Positions 34,201-45,613 of a DNA stretch of 64,000 nucleotides are shown here, piece by piece. Position 1 is the first letter of the stretch. Each line of letters begins with the position of its first letter. Source of the DNA: Trachythela sp. YZ-2020 (lineage: Eukaryota; Cnidaria; Anthozoa; Malacalcyonacea; Clavulariidae); assembly GCA_016169945.1 (NCBI GenBank), contig JADLSH010000279.1, positions 1,178,001 to 1,242,000 of the forward strand, in the 5' to 3' direction. Made by a program: the position numbers and the translations under genes. The notes beneath the pieces were generated by a model, which saw nothing but the letters and a program-made list of their open reading frames with translations, did not search any database and was not told the DNA's origin.

Positions 34201-35657
34201 CTATAATCATTATAACAAGTATCCATAACAAATTTCAAGTCGATACAATGATTCCGTTGAGAGTTAAGAAGGTTTGAATAATTCGTATTGCTGACGTCAG
34301 CATTACTTTCAAATGCCGTTAAAAACTGCGTTTTTCCAAACCTAACGCGAAAAGCTTAGGTTAGAATATAGACATGTATAATAAAACATGCCTTTCCTTG
34401 AGCATTTATTTTTTGGCCGCCATGTTGGATGGCAGACTGATGGCATTAAGCTCGTTGATACGATACGATTTCTCGGATCCTGGCCAAAACATTTTAACGT
34501 ACTCATTACGTACCTTATTAAAGAATCAGATTTAAATTTCTATTTATTGAATGCCATCAAAGAGTAAAGTTAGTCGAACTGGCCGTGCCAGATTCGTCCT
34601 GTAAAATAAACAACAAGGATAAAGTTAAATCCAGGCTCGAATCCTTATCTTTTCAGGGTGCCCAGCTGCCTCGTTCTCAAAATGGGGTTGCTATCAAACA
34701 CCTCGACCAAGACCGTCCACAACGAAACTCTTGTTCAACCGTCGTAACGCCATTGATTGGTTTGATGGATGGGATAAATATCTTGAAAAAATTGTTTGCG
34801 AGTAAGTAAAATGTCCTTTTTTATATTTCTCACATTTTCCATCTCAGCTCAGCTCAGCTCAGCTCAGCTCAGCTCAGCTCAGCTCAGCTCAGCTCAGCTC
34901 AGCTCAGCTCAGCTCAGCTCAGCTCAGCTCAGCTCAGCTCAGCTCAGCTCAGCTCAGCTCAGCTCAATTTATCACTCTCACGTGGTAGTTTGAAATGGTC
35001 TGTCCGGGGGAAACCGGAACCATTTGCTCAACCATACACGGTGGCAAGCGCGCCGCCACCTGAGTTTACTCGGCTATACAGCAGGTGGACGTATTTACTC
35101 AGGTTTGGTAACGTCCTGCTGCTTGAACTCAAGTAAGTTGAGATTGTTCTCCGTGCGAGGGTTTCCGTGGGTTACTCCGTACCTGGTTTCCTCCTCCTAA
35201 CGGCAAAACCATAACTCAAACCAACCCTGTCAATTGGGTTGCAAATCCTGTTAAGGCTTTCCGTCCACTTCAGAGTGGTAAACACAATAAACTAAGCTAA
35301 TCAATTATATTTTGATTCAATTTGGATGAAAAGTGGATGAGAAATTTGTGCATGAATCCTCGACTTCATTTGCCGGCGGAGGTATGCAGTTTCCGAATTC
35401 CACATCATCTACAATTTTAATTTTGAATACCATTTCACAGTTGTGGAAAGGCGGCGAAGGATGGAGGCTACAAATACTTCTGTATCGAGTTTTATGGCGA
35501 ATGTTGGGGCTACAAGGAGTTTGGTGTGAACAACCCTCACGCAGGAGCCAAGGCGTGTTGGGGAAAACGTCCTAACTACGACACATGCATTCATAACCAG
35601 AAAAAGCCAATATGCGTTGGGACAGCCGAACATGGATATGTCTACCAACTTAATTAA
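31249..35657 (+). CDS. Tandem paralogue 1: secreted vWA-EGF-cysteine-rich protein (373 aa)
   Basis: Six coding exons: 31249-31315, 32543-32835, 33222-33504, 34023-34139, 34657-34801 and 35441-35657, all GT/AG, with phases 1, 0, 1, 1, 2. Residues 1-20 are a signal peptide ([20 protein letters not shown]). The vWA spans about 27-214, encoded by two exons, with a full MIDAS: DESGS, the threonine in GGSTYTG, and FSDG. A six-cysteine EGF follows (about 215-253, one exon). The C-terminal cysteine-rich module (about 254-373) carries [17 protein letters not shown] and [13 protein letters not shown] 3'UTR exon follows. It is probably an extracellular or secreted adhesion protein; the ligand is unknown. 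It is the most diverged of the three copies (W instead of L before CPAAS; GVNN, TAEHG). Confidence 0.93.
32214..32497. repeat. Pentanucleotide satellite (GGTAT)n in intron 1 of paralogue 1
   Basis: Runs of TATGG with interspersed 'tatat' and 'acagta' variants. It is the complement of the (ATACC)n array at 10965-11237. It ends about 45 bases before the vWA exon and is absent from paralogues 2 and 3. Confidence 0.95.
32890..33095. mobile_element. Palindromic MITE family P in intron 2 of paralogue 1
   Basis: 'actaactttatttttactgg', 'gatagctctatcagttct' and 'tgttctctcc' are mirrored by 'gagaacagtttagaactgatag'. Counterparts sit at the same intron position in the other two paralogues, so the insertion predates the duplications. 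Confidence 0.7.
33659..33848. mobile_element. MITE with AAGCCTGTTCACACG ends
   Basis: AAGCCTGTTCACACGATCCG at the left and CGTGTGAACAGGCTT at the right, with inner inverted 'gattctcctc' and 'gaggagaatc'. It lies in intron 3 of paralogue 1 only. The ends resemble those of the 35785-35988 Harbinger-like MITE. Confidence 0.8.
34843..34966. repeat. Pentanucleotide array (CTCAG)n
   Basis: About 25 perfect CTCAG units, starting 41 bases after the 5' splice site of intron 5 in paralogue 1. The same intron carries a (TTTAG)n array in paralogues 2 and 3. The frame through it is repetitive and not coding. Confidence 0.97.
35030..35290 (+). mobile_element. SINE-like element family B
   Basis: Shares 'cggctatacagcag', 'agttgagattgttct', 'caattgggttgcaaa' and 'gttaaggctttccgtcca' with a minus-strand copy at 62445-62752. 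It lies in intron 5 of paralogue 1. Confidence 0.65.
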
Positions 35658-35784
35658 TCATGTAAGTATAACTTTTGAAGATTTGGCGGTTGACTTTTGT
35701 GTAAAACTACCTGAAAAATACAATAAGAACTTCGACGTTTCGAGCGAAGGTCCTTCGTCTGGAAGTTAGTTGAAGGCCGTTTTA

Positions 35785-35988
35785 AGGCCAGTTCACACGG
35801 GCGATTTTTGCTGCGATTTCTAGTGCGATTTTCCTCTTTTCATGGATGTGAACGAGTGGATTAGTTATGAATATTCTGAGTATATGCACCATCATCTGAA
35901 CATTCTAACTCATCCACTCGTTCGCATCCATCAGAAGAAGAAAATCGCACCTAAAATCGCAGCAAAAATCGCCCGTGTGAACTGGCCT
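35785..35988. mobile_element. PIF/Harbinger-like MITE, 204 bp
   Basis: Ends AGGCCAGTTCACACGGGCG and CGCCCGTGTGAACTGGCCT, with inner inverted 'tttttgctgcgatttc'-type words. Flanked by TTA on both sides (35782-35784, 35989-35991). It lies in the 3'UTR intron of paralogue 1. Confidence 0.85.
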
Positions 35989-36253
35989 TTACATTGGCGA
36001 TATTTGTTGAGAATAATTTGCCTCCCTCCTTATGTATGTTTTAAGTGTATTCACTCACAAAGGTAATTACTTAGTTTCCATTGACGTCACGTACAAAATT
36101 CTAAAATATTTTATTAGCTGTGGAATACTCGACTTTTCACACAATTCAAAGACTTTTCAAAGACCTACATTCAAATTTGAAGACTTTCGAGGCAAAGACC
36201 GCTACGAACCCTGTCTATATATATAAACTGAACAACTTTTCTTACCTTTTCAG

Positions 36254-36375
36254 GCGTAAATTTTGCACAAGATTTTGAAGCACTCGCTAAAGTAAAGAAA
36301 TTTAAAAGATAAAATTGCACTTAAGAATCACATTAATGTATGCATGTTCGTGAATAAATACAAATTATGAAAAAA
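36254..36375 (+). terminator. 3'UTR exon and polyadenylation signal, paralogue 1
   Basis: The last exon begins after the 'ctttttcag'-type acceptor at 36253 with GCGTAAATTTTGCACAAG, and has AATAAA at 36353-36358. Equivalent exons start at 46618 (AATAAA 46717-46722) and 58444 (AATAAA 58543-58548). The upstream donor is TCAT|GTAAGT, four bases after the stop codon. The stop is therefore close enough to the junction that nonsense-mediated decay is not expected. Confidence 0.85.
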
Positions 36376-38650
36376 CCTCTTGTGTGAGCTTTTGTATAAC
36401 GCTTAGCTAAACAATAGTGCCATCCAGAAACGATTCAGTGATTGGAATGTTCCATTGTCTTTTTATTGTTTTGAAAATCCCCATGCCATCCAGTCCCAAT
36501 GGAGTAGGGGGAATAGAGGAGAATAGGGATGTTTTTTTCCCTCCATGTTTTTTTCAAACTGCCCTTTTCTCCAGGTAAAACAATGGGAAAAGTGCCTATT
36601 TTTAATAGAAGAGCCGAGGAGGTGCCCTTAAGATGAAGCGCACCTCCAACTTCAAGTTTATTTTATTTTATTTTACAAGTTTTGCCATTGAGAAATAAAG
36701 ATATACATATATAACTTTTAAAAAATGCACTTAAACAGGATGGCTGGAATTACCACACAGAGAAGAAGTTCTCCAATAACGGGGTTCCAAAACAGTTGAA
36801 ATAATTGTACAATAAACATTGAGAAGTGAGACAAACATTAGGACAAACTAGTCAACAAACTGACAAACAAACAGACGACAAATGAAACAATGGAAATTAG
36901 CGGGGAGTTAACAAACAAGTAAACAAACAGACAAAGAATAACACTGGACAAACAACGTTAACGATGCACTATCGTAAAGTTAGCAACATGGTTTCGTTGA
37001 CAAGCTAGTTAACGAACGAGTTGTGTGACATTTCACACATACAGACTTAAATGTCCTCGGATCTTCAGGATTGTAGATCACATTAGTATATTCAATGTAG
37101 AGTTTCATTAATAAAACTAATTATTAATTATTATTAATTTTCATTAATTAGAGTTTCATTTGTATTTTCAAGTTGCATTCCCCAACGACCCCCGGCCGCC
37201 ACGCCCCTGACTTCATTTACATATTATTAAAACATAGCTTACATTTTTGCTGCTTGAACAACTTTGATTTGTTTACTTGGGTCAGTGACTCAGTGTTCGT
37301 GTGAACAGCACCGCAGAAGAGAGAGAAGAGGCAAGTACAAAGCTGCGACTGTGTGATTGGTATTTTTACTTTTGGTGAGTAGTAATTAATTATCTATTTT
37401 TCAGTCGTATGACTTTCCTTCCGGCAATGTGGGATCAAATAAAACAACCCAATATTTTAAATTCTATTCTGCCAATTCCATAGCAATCAATTTGACTGAT
37501 TTAAAACGCAATAATGATTGAAAAGATAGAAAATTAAAGCAGACATCTACGAACTTATTTCCTTTGAAGATTTTCGGTATGGGTTTCACTTAGATTGTTA
37601 GAAATGTTAGCATTCAGGCACCATTCAGTGTCCAGACTCCGTGCCCAAGTAGTGCGCGCTTGAGAGACTAAACTTTTTTCTACCTTCAGTGTTTCGAAAT
37701 ACACTCCAATATTTATTGTCTTAAAGATCTTATTATTGATCTTATTGATTGATTCACGTTTAATCGTTAAAAGATTTGTCCTGAAAACAATCTTGCAAGC
37801 TTGCCTGGCGGCGCTGGGGGACCCAGGGATGTCGAACAACGGTGGGATTAATATGTGGGAGGGAAAGCAAAGAGCGGTGGAATCTTGAAAGGTCACGTTC
37901 TCCCCTCACATTAGCAGTAAAAGACAAATCGATAAACTTTTTATTCAATTTGGATGAAAACTTGATGAGAAATTTGCAAAGGTTTGTGTGGCTTTCCCGG
38001 CTGAAGAGAAGTGAATGGGTAATTAGTGTATCTATAACTTTGCATGAATATTTGACTAAATTTGCTGCCGGATAAATGCAGTGTCTGAGTGTCTTCAAAT
38101 GGCTTAGCGGAGTCCTCTGAGTTGAGAATTTAAGAATATATTGTGGAAATTTATCGGACAGACTCTCACTGTATACACCGCCATAAATGGACTCTCGTGT
38201 ATACTCAATAGTTTTCTTATTGTGTTGTTTTCATTAGGGGAGGGTTGTCAATTGGGAACTATTTGTTCCCGTTATACCGTCTCCTGTCACACATAGTTTT
38301 GTATTTGTAAATATGTCATTGCCCTTTGTTGTATATGTGACAAATTAATTAAATCATAGTTAATGGTGAACAAATTAAAATTAAACGAATTCGTTCACCA
38401 TGGCCCGAATGAACGAAAAAAATTGTTTAATACGCCCATTTTAGGTAATTCTCGACACTTCCAAAAATGTCCACTGCACAAAATTGCGTTTACAAGGCGA
38501 CTGCATAAATTTCATTTACATTTTAAAAGTCCTTTTAATTATAATAGTTATTTTAACTTCAGCGTCTTTTAATCCTCTTATTTGCATCATAAATGATCAT
38601 ATTATTATCGAATACCTAAGCAACTATGTATGATAACAGCTAGAGAAAAA
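36376..38650. repeat. 3' flank of unit 1, shared with unit 2
   Basis: 36420-36660 matches about 46810-47045, 37190-37460 matches 47050-47340, and 37700-38130 matches 48195-48590. No gene is visible; frames here differ between the copies. The block is duplicated spacer. Confidence 0.75.
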
Positions 38651-40008
38651 GTACATTTCTTCTGCGGCTATGCAGTTAAAATGTGCCATTCATATCTCAT
38701 TATTCACCTCACGCCTAGCTTAGTAGTAGCATGCGTGAAGAGTGCATGCTTCGCGTCTCGCTCCACCAAAGAGTTGCAAAAAATCACCCGTGAGGAAGGT
38801 TTACTGGCATTGAGGAAGGTTGAAAGTGAAACACTGAATAGAACATTGCAAAGGAAATATAGAGTTTCTGAAATGGCATTTCCTGCGTTCTGGGGAAGAT
38901 CTGACATACAGAAACTATAGGTCATTTCGCATTTCAGACACCTTCGTACTAAGTTATCCCACTCTCATCTTCTTATGGGGAGGGGGGCTTAGCCCCCTCA
39001 CTTTTAGCCCCCCACCCACACGGTTCCGCCTCCTATAAGGCTTATAAAATTAACATATAGCTACCCGAAAAATATTAACTAGAATGTATATCAGGAATGC
39101 ATGCACGTTAATTTAGCTCGCACACTTGTCCGGTACAATTAAGAAAAGCCAGTTTTAAACAAAAGGATTAAGTCCATAAAGCCGTCAATATACAAATAAA
39201 ATAAGTAAAATATTTAATTTGTTTGAAAACGCCCGCACTTTGTGTACACAATTTGATTAGTTATTTCATAAACCCTAAAGACTACTATTTATGGTATAAT
39301 GGCAGCAACACTTATTAACAAACGGAAATCATATTACATGAAAAGAAATTGCATGAGTAAACCTTAGACTCGATCAGGTTTAGCTGTGTCCTTCGTAATT
39401 CAGCTCAGCTTTCAGCTGCAAGTAAGGATGATTAGCATACCCCACTTATTCACTTACTATGTTATAAGTAAACTAGCCTGGATGACGGACAGTCTACCCA
39501 ATAGGGGAACGTAGGCCTTGTCCAGACATACTACCCATTTGCTTTTCCCGCTACTTTGTAATTTCGTCGTTTTCGAATTGTTTGTCATCGCACACGTATA
39601 TATAAACGTTAAAATTAGATAAATTGTAAAACACAAGGACCGCGAGAAAACATGCCAAAATACCCAATGGGGTTGCCTGCAAGAGTGCGAAATTGGCCCA
39701 TAATGTTATATACTTGAGCGTCAAGGGTGAGAGGCAGACTCGGGTATATTATCATGTGATCAAAATAGGGCATTTTGATTGGCTTATATAATTAACCTTA
39801 TATATTATATAAGGTTATCGTTTACCTTTAATAGTTAATTACATTCCTGCATGGACAACAGCGCATCCTGCGTTCAACCAATGAACCAAAGCATTCTTTA
39901 CCTATATTGAGAGAAACATTTGATTAAAGAACATATTACCATAGTCCATACGCTTTCACATTCGAATTGAAATAAGGTCTGTTAATTGTTTAGCAAAAAA
40001 TCCTAAAC
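38650..40008 (+). repeat. 5' flank of duplicated unit 2
   Basis: Homologous to 29225-31248 upstream of paralogue 1 (shared 'cctcacgcctagcttagtag') and, from about 39105 on, to 50650-51310 upstream of paralogue 3. No gene in the interval. Confidence 0.75.
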
Positions 40009-43000
40009 ATGAAACGAAGTTTGGTATCTTTGGCCTGTGTTCTTCTGTACGTCACCAGCACACTGGCAAGTAAGTAATTACATAAAAATGTATTTTATAA
40101 AGGTTATATTTTACTAGTAGACACAATTAACTTGAAGACTGTTTCGTTTAACTGTCCGAAAGCCAGGAGGTTATTATGTTTACACCTGGGTTTGTTTGTG
40201 TGCATGTGTGAGGGGCTTCGATGGCGCAGTCGTCAGAGCAAGCGCCTTTCACCTCTGAGATCGTGGTTTTGATTCTCTCTGAGGACTCATGACACTTATG
40301 TGAAAAGAGTCAGTCAACGCTCTACCGAAAGTCGTGGGTTTTCTCCGGGCACTACGGTTTCCTCCCACAGGGAATGTTGACAGGGTGGGTTTGGATCAGC
40401 CCCAAACTTACCCTTCCATCGTAGCTGTGCTCCCTGATCAGACATGAGTCATACGGTGGCAGCCAGTGGCGCCTTTAATAAGACTTCGACTCGATCAAGT
40501 TGAGCTGCGTCCTTCGTAATTCAGCTCAGCTCTCAGCTGCAAGTGATGATTAGCATACCCCCACTTACTTACTGCACTTACTTACATGTGTGTGTGTGTA
40601 TGTGTTTGTCTGTTTGTTTGACTGAGAGCGCGTTAACTAAAAAATATCAAATATTTCAATACGAAAATTTGTGGAACTAATGCCAAGGACAAATCGATTA
40701 AACTTTAGTTTTGTCTTACTTTCCCAGGCTGAACAGAACTGAATGCATAATTAGGGCATGTATAATTTATGCATGAATACTTGACTTATTCGCTGGTATG
40801 CAGCGGTTAGAATTAATAATGCCTTTGCACACAAAGAGACCAAACATCTTACAACTTGATGTTGACTCGCATGTCTCCTTGTTAGAAACATTTTTGCTTC
40901 GCCATAGCAATGAGGGTTTCGCAAACATGGTTTATTTAGCTTTTAAGCATTCAGCTTATACGTATCTAAACATGCCACAGACAGTGTTTGTTGTACTGAA
41001 CTGACCGATTTACCACAAAAGAAATTTATCCTACAGGCAAATTTTTCTGACAAATGTTTCATGGTTTGTCCACGTCCTTTAAAAAACAAGCTAAAAACCT
41101 ATGTTTCCACAACAATATTACTTGTTTGGCCCTGGGCCTAAAATTTTGGACTCTCGTTTATCTTCATACCATTAGAAATAATAACAGTGATGAAAGTTTT
41201 AGACAAAAATTAACATTCTCTTTTTAACAGTACAAAAGTGTACAAAGGTGGTGGACATTGCCATGGTAGTGGACGAGTCAGGCAGTATAGGTCCCGCTGA
41301 CTTCCAAAAGATCAAGACATTTGTCGGCGATGTAATATCTCGCTTCAGTGTGGCTCCATTTGGCGCTCATTTTGCAGCAGTGAAATACAGCACCGGACCT
41401 CGTACAGTGTTTTCTCTCACCAAGTATACCAACGCTGCACAGCTAGATACCGCTGTCCAAAATATGACCTACCTTGGCGGTGGCACGTATACTGGAAAGG
41501 CATTCGAATGGGTTCAGAGAAATGTAATTAGATCCCATACTTGAGTATTTAATATTTATATTGGATAGCTCTATAAGTTCTGAACTGCTCTCTCCAGAGT
41601 AAAGATTTTCCCTTAACGGCGATGTAACTACAGAAAGAAACATAACCGAGTAATCCGGTTTCCTCCTGTAGTAACACTGTGTCAATAAGATTTGGCCGGA
41701 CTCCCAAGTTTTGGCCCTTACTGTAATTTTAGGTAGAACAGTTTAGAATTGATAGAGCCATTACCCTAACCCGGGTTAGGGTTAGTCAAATCCAACTATA
41801 AGCTGATATTTATAGCCTTTTTGATTCTATCTTTTAAATCTCTTTAATTTCTCATAAGATATTTGGGCAAGCGGAAGACAGAAACGACGTGCCCAATGTG
41901 GTGGTTTTGTTTACTGACGGTGAGTCAAATGACCAAAGCAAAGCCGTACGCGTAGCGCGGGAAATGATAGCGAAAGATGTCGCCATTCTTTGTGTTGCCA
42001 TTGGCAAGGGGCGAATCAAGAAAACACTGGTGGATCAGCTTAAAGCAATTGCCAGCAAACCGGAGTACGTTTTCCAGTCGAACGTGAACGCACTGAATAC
42101 TATCGAGGACTCACTGGTTAAAGATACGTGCGAAGCAATTAGTAAGTATATATACTGTATACCGAGACTGAGTGTAAACAGGTTTCTTCGCTTGTATACG
42201 TTCGTAAAATGCAGTCGCTTTACTGTCTGAAATTTTTAAGCGTCTATTGAAACACAACTATAGCTACAACATTTTAATGCTAGTTTGAGTTTCTTTTAAC
42301 GCTATATATTTGTTTACATTTTCAATATAAAAAGCCGTGCGTGTGCGATTTTCACCCGGTTTGCCGGGATGGAGCGATTACATGGCGATTTTCATCCCGG
42401 CAAACCGGTTTATAGCCCGCTTGCAACAAGCGAGATCTCGCCAGAGCGGGCTAGCCCGGCTTCCATGTAATCGCAATGCAAAATTTAAATAAGATTATTA
42501 TAGTAAGCGGGCTAGCCCGGTATAGCGAGCTAGCCCGGTAAAGAGGGCTAACCCAGTCCACGTAATCGGCCCCTTAGTATGAAAAGTAAAAATTTTAAAG
42601 TCCTAACATTTATTTATTTTTGAGTATTTTATACGACGTTTTGCGAAGTTCAGGATTTGTAAAATCGTAACCAAAAATGCAGGAAATGCCATTTCAGGCG
42701 GACTTAGGGAGCGGTCATTAAGTATGTGTCATGGGGGCCCCGAGGCTCTTTGAGGGGGTTATGAAGCAAAATCTTTCTTCTTTGCAGGAGTTTAAGCCCG
42801 AATTTATAAAAAAAGCAAAGGGGATTAAAACTAAAATTCATATAAGAGTCTATAAGGGGCATGGATGCATCTTTCATAGTACTTCACTCTCTCTTGACTT
42901 GGCAGTTCCTATTTTTATAATATTATTAAAAATAGATTTAATTCTCAAGTGAATACAATTTCAAATTTCTGTGTAAGAATTTTATACCTTTTAGTATAAA

Positions 43001-45613
43001 TACTATAACTACAGCCATGATCATGCAGTATTAACCCATTAGCTTGCAATGCGCCCAGATGCGCCCTACTTTAGTATTTTACTCTGTCTAACGACAGACG
43101 ATTTTACTCGTCAGTGGTAGGGTACTGCCAGTTAGCGAGTTAAATAAACCATTTGAACCAATTCGAAATATATGACAGTTTTCTTTATTATTTAATACTA
43201 AATTTACTAATAATTTTAAAAAATAGGCATAGAAGAAGGTAGAGCGCAGTGTGGAACTATATAATGGTTACACCAGTACAATATCTATCTATTGGGTATT
43301 TACACCCTCTTGATATTAAAAATTCAGGGAGGGCTATGAAATTATTTTTTATATAATTGAGGGGGTGCAAAATAATTTCTCGTATGTATGGGAGGGGCAC
43401 AAACCATTTTTATAAAATTTTATAAAATAGCCTCCGGGTCCCCATGACACATACTTAATGACCGCTCCCTTAATATTTCAAATTTTTCCGGGGGAGCATG
43501 CCCAAGCACCCCCCCCCCCAGATGTTCTCGCACATTCGGTATTCGTTTGTCCACCCAGGGCACTGTAAAACACAAATACAATTGTTCACCCTCCCTTTTT
43601 TCACGCTGTCGACGCCACTGATATTACCTAGTGATTTATTTCAAGTACAGGGTTACGGGGTCAAAAGACATAAATTTTGTTTGAATCTTTTCCTCAAGGT
43701 GCCTGTGTGAGCCAGCCCTGCAAGAATGGAGGACAATGTGTCGATACTGTTGATAATGGTAATGGCGGATATCAATGTAAATGTCCACCAAGCTGGGAGG
43801 GAAAGAATTGTGAATTGCCCAAATGTAAGTTTGATTAAAGTCAAAGCACCATATTGTGCTGTCCGCTAACGGAAAATACAGACATACTATGCATGTTATT
43901 TGGGGGTTTTGTATTAGTGTCCACGCCCGCTTATGGGAGGTGTAATCCGTTTAAGAGAAGTTGTCTAATGTAATATGTAACATAGTTTTGACAGGAGTAG
44001 TTTTAGGTTTCATATTTGTTTTAGGTCGACAAGAAGCCTATAAACCAGGCTATTGAACCCTAATTTTTGTTGGGGTGTTGATGCCTTGACTTCACAGTGG
44101 CTAAATTAGTATGCAGGCATGTGCTATTCACCTCTGCGATTGGGGTCCGACTAAAGTCTTGGTCAAACGAGGAGAGTTGTTGAGAGTTAGCAAGCGAGAG
44201 TTTGCATGAGAGTGTCATTAACTCTCATGCCCCGGTCAAACGAAAACAAGAGTTGCATGAGAGTTGACTGGATATTACCACGCGTACCGGTCAAGCGATG
44301 AAGAACTTTCATCAACTCTCATCAAAACTTGAACGAGCTCAAAGTTGATGAGAGTGCACGAGAATCGACAAGAGTTGGCGGTCAAACGCGAGCGAGAATG
44401 GCAACTCTCACGGACTCTCATCAATTCTTATCCTCCTTTGTTAATGTATTGAGTTGTGTGAACATTTGTCCATATAGTAACCCAACGTAGCCAAAACATT
44501 TTAAAACTCATTACCTCGAAGAATCAGACTTAAATTCCTGTAATATGGAATGCCGTCAAAGAGTAAACTTGTCTTAGTCAAACTGGCCGTGACATATTCG
44601 TCCTGTAAAATAAACAACGAAGGGTGAAAAGTTCGAAAACAATTCTTAAAACCACACAACTACTAATTCCTTATCTTTTCAGTGTGCCCAGCTGCGTCGT
44701 TCTCAAAACGGGGTTGCTACGACACACCTCAACCTAAACCGGCCACATCGAAACTCTTGTTCGACAGTCGTAACAACGTTGATTGGGGTGCTGGATGGAA
44801 TAAATATCTTGAAAAGATCGTTTGCGAGTAAGTAAAATGTCCTTTTGTATTTCTCACATTGTTCCTCAAAGACAATTCCAAGTTTTCATTAAGACTTTAA
44901 GAGTTTAACTTGGGGTTTAGTTTGGGGTTAAATTTTAGTTTAGTTTAGTTTAGTTTGGTTTAGTTTAGTTTGTGTTTACTTTTTGAATTTTTTGAAGAAA
45001 AAAAAGTAGCCTTAGAAAGTCAATTTTGGTTATAAGAAATATAACTAAAGGCTTGAGATTTAAAAATGAAATTTTGAGTTTAAATTGTTTACATTTGAAA
45101 TCGGGTAATCAGTACAAGCATTGCTGCAATTGGCATTATAAAATAGACACCTGTTAAATATGGTCTGGGAGAAAATCACGCAAATTTGACTACCATGCGT
45201 AGAAATTGTAAAAAGATACTAGGATAATTTTCTACTATGGCAACAGGCGCGCAAGAATTTCTGACCCAAGTTTACAGTTATCTCAAGTCACTTTGCAGGT
45301 AACCAGGTTACCGCGGATCTCCACATCTGACGGTCATGGTAGTACCTATCATTTACATTAAATTTTAAATATCATTTTACTTCTTCTTCGTGACAGTTGT
45401 GGAAAGGCGGCGAAGGATGGAGGCTATAAATATTTCTGTATCGAGTTTTATGCCGAATGTTGGGGCTACAAGGAGTTTGATGTGAACAAGCCTCACGCAG
45501 GAGCCAAGGACTGTTGGGGAAAACGTCCTAACTACGACACATGCAATAATAATGAGAAAAATCCAGTCTGCGTTGGGACAGGCGATCATGGATACATCTA
45601 TGAACTTAATTAA
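40009..45613 (+). CDS. Tandem paralogue 2: secreted vWA-EGF-cysteine-rich protein (374 aa)
   Basis: Six coding exons: 40009-40069, 41231-41523, 41859-42141, 43699-43824, 44683-44827 and 45397-45613, with the same borders and phases as paralogue 1. Signal peptide [20 protein letters not shown]. The vWA has DESGS, GGGTYTG and FTDG, a complete MIDAS. The EGF exon is 9 bases longer than in the other copies (an extra TVDN-type insertion between its third and fourth cysteines). The cysteine-rich module holds nine cysteines, including [11 protein letters not shown] and [12 protein letters not shown]. Exon 1 lacks the GP residues found before the first junction in paralogues 1 and 3. Last-exon protein differs from paralogue 3 at 7 of 72 positions and from paralogue 1 at 13. 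The 3'UTR exon is at 46618 onward. Function inferred as extracellular; ligand unknown. Confidence 0.94.
40211..40586 (+). mobile_element. tRNA-derived SINE family A in intron 1 of paralogue 2
   Basis: Full-length: tRNA-like head (ATGGCGCAGTCGTCAGAGC A box, TTTTGATTCTC degenerate B box), body, then 'cttaataagacttcgactcg' and an (ACTT)-type tail. The same insertion is present at 51531-51905 in paralogue 3 and absent from paralogue 1. Confidence 0.85.
41550..41765. mobile_element. Palindromic MITE family P in intron 2 of paralogue 2
   Basis: 'ggatagctctataagttctg' and 'cctcctgtagtaacactg' are followed by 'gtagaacagtttagaattga', the mirrored ends of the family. Orthologous in position to the copies in paralogues 1 and 3. 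Confidence 0.7.
42330..42560. mobile_element. GC-rich inverted repeat element
   Basis: Words such as 'cccggtttgccgggatg' and 'catcccggcaaaccgg' face each other, followed by several 'gcgggctagcccgg' palindromes. Probably a MITE; exact ends not fixed. It lies in intron 3 of paralogue 2 only. Confidence 0.5.
42707..43469. mobile_element. Harbinger-like MITE, 763 bp
   Basis: GGGAGCGGTCATTAAGTATG at the left is inverted at the right end and the match runs about 30 bases. Flanked by TTA on both sides (42704-42706, 43470-43472). The interior has an AT-rich unique part and no intact ORF. It lies in intron 3 of paralogue 2. Confidence 0.8.
44150..44430. repeat. GAGAGTT-rich dispersed repeat
   Basis: Same family as 9225-9490 ('gagagttagcaagcgagag', 'cggtcaaacgcgagcgaga'). 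It lies in intron 4 of paralogue 2. Confidence 0.5.
44930..44972. repeat. Short (GTTTA)n array, paralogue 2 intron 5
   Basis: About eight GTTTA/GTTTG units. The corresponding array in paralogue 3 (55488-55615) is about three times longer. Confidence 0.85.

Noticed and set aside
35715..35765. Hammerhead-like 'GACGAAGG..CCTTCG..CTCGAAACGTC' (also about 31890-31950 and 60824-60850)
   Set aside because: It has GAAAC and a hairpin but lacks the CUGANGA core and a closing stem I. Treated as a dispersed repeat scrap.
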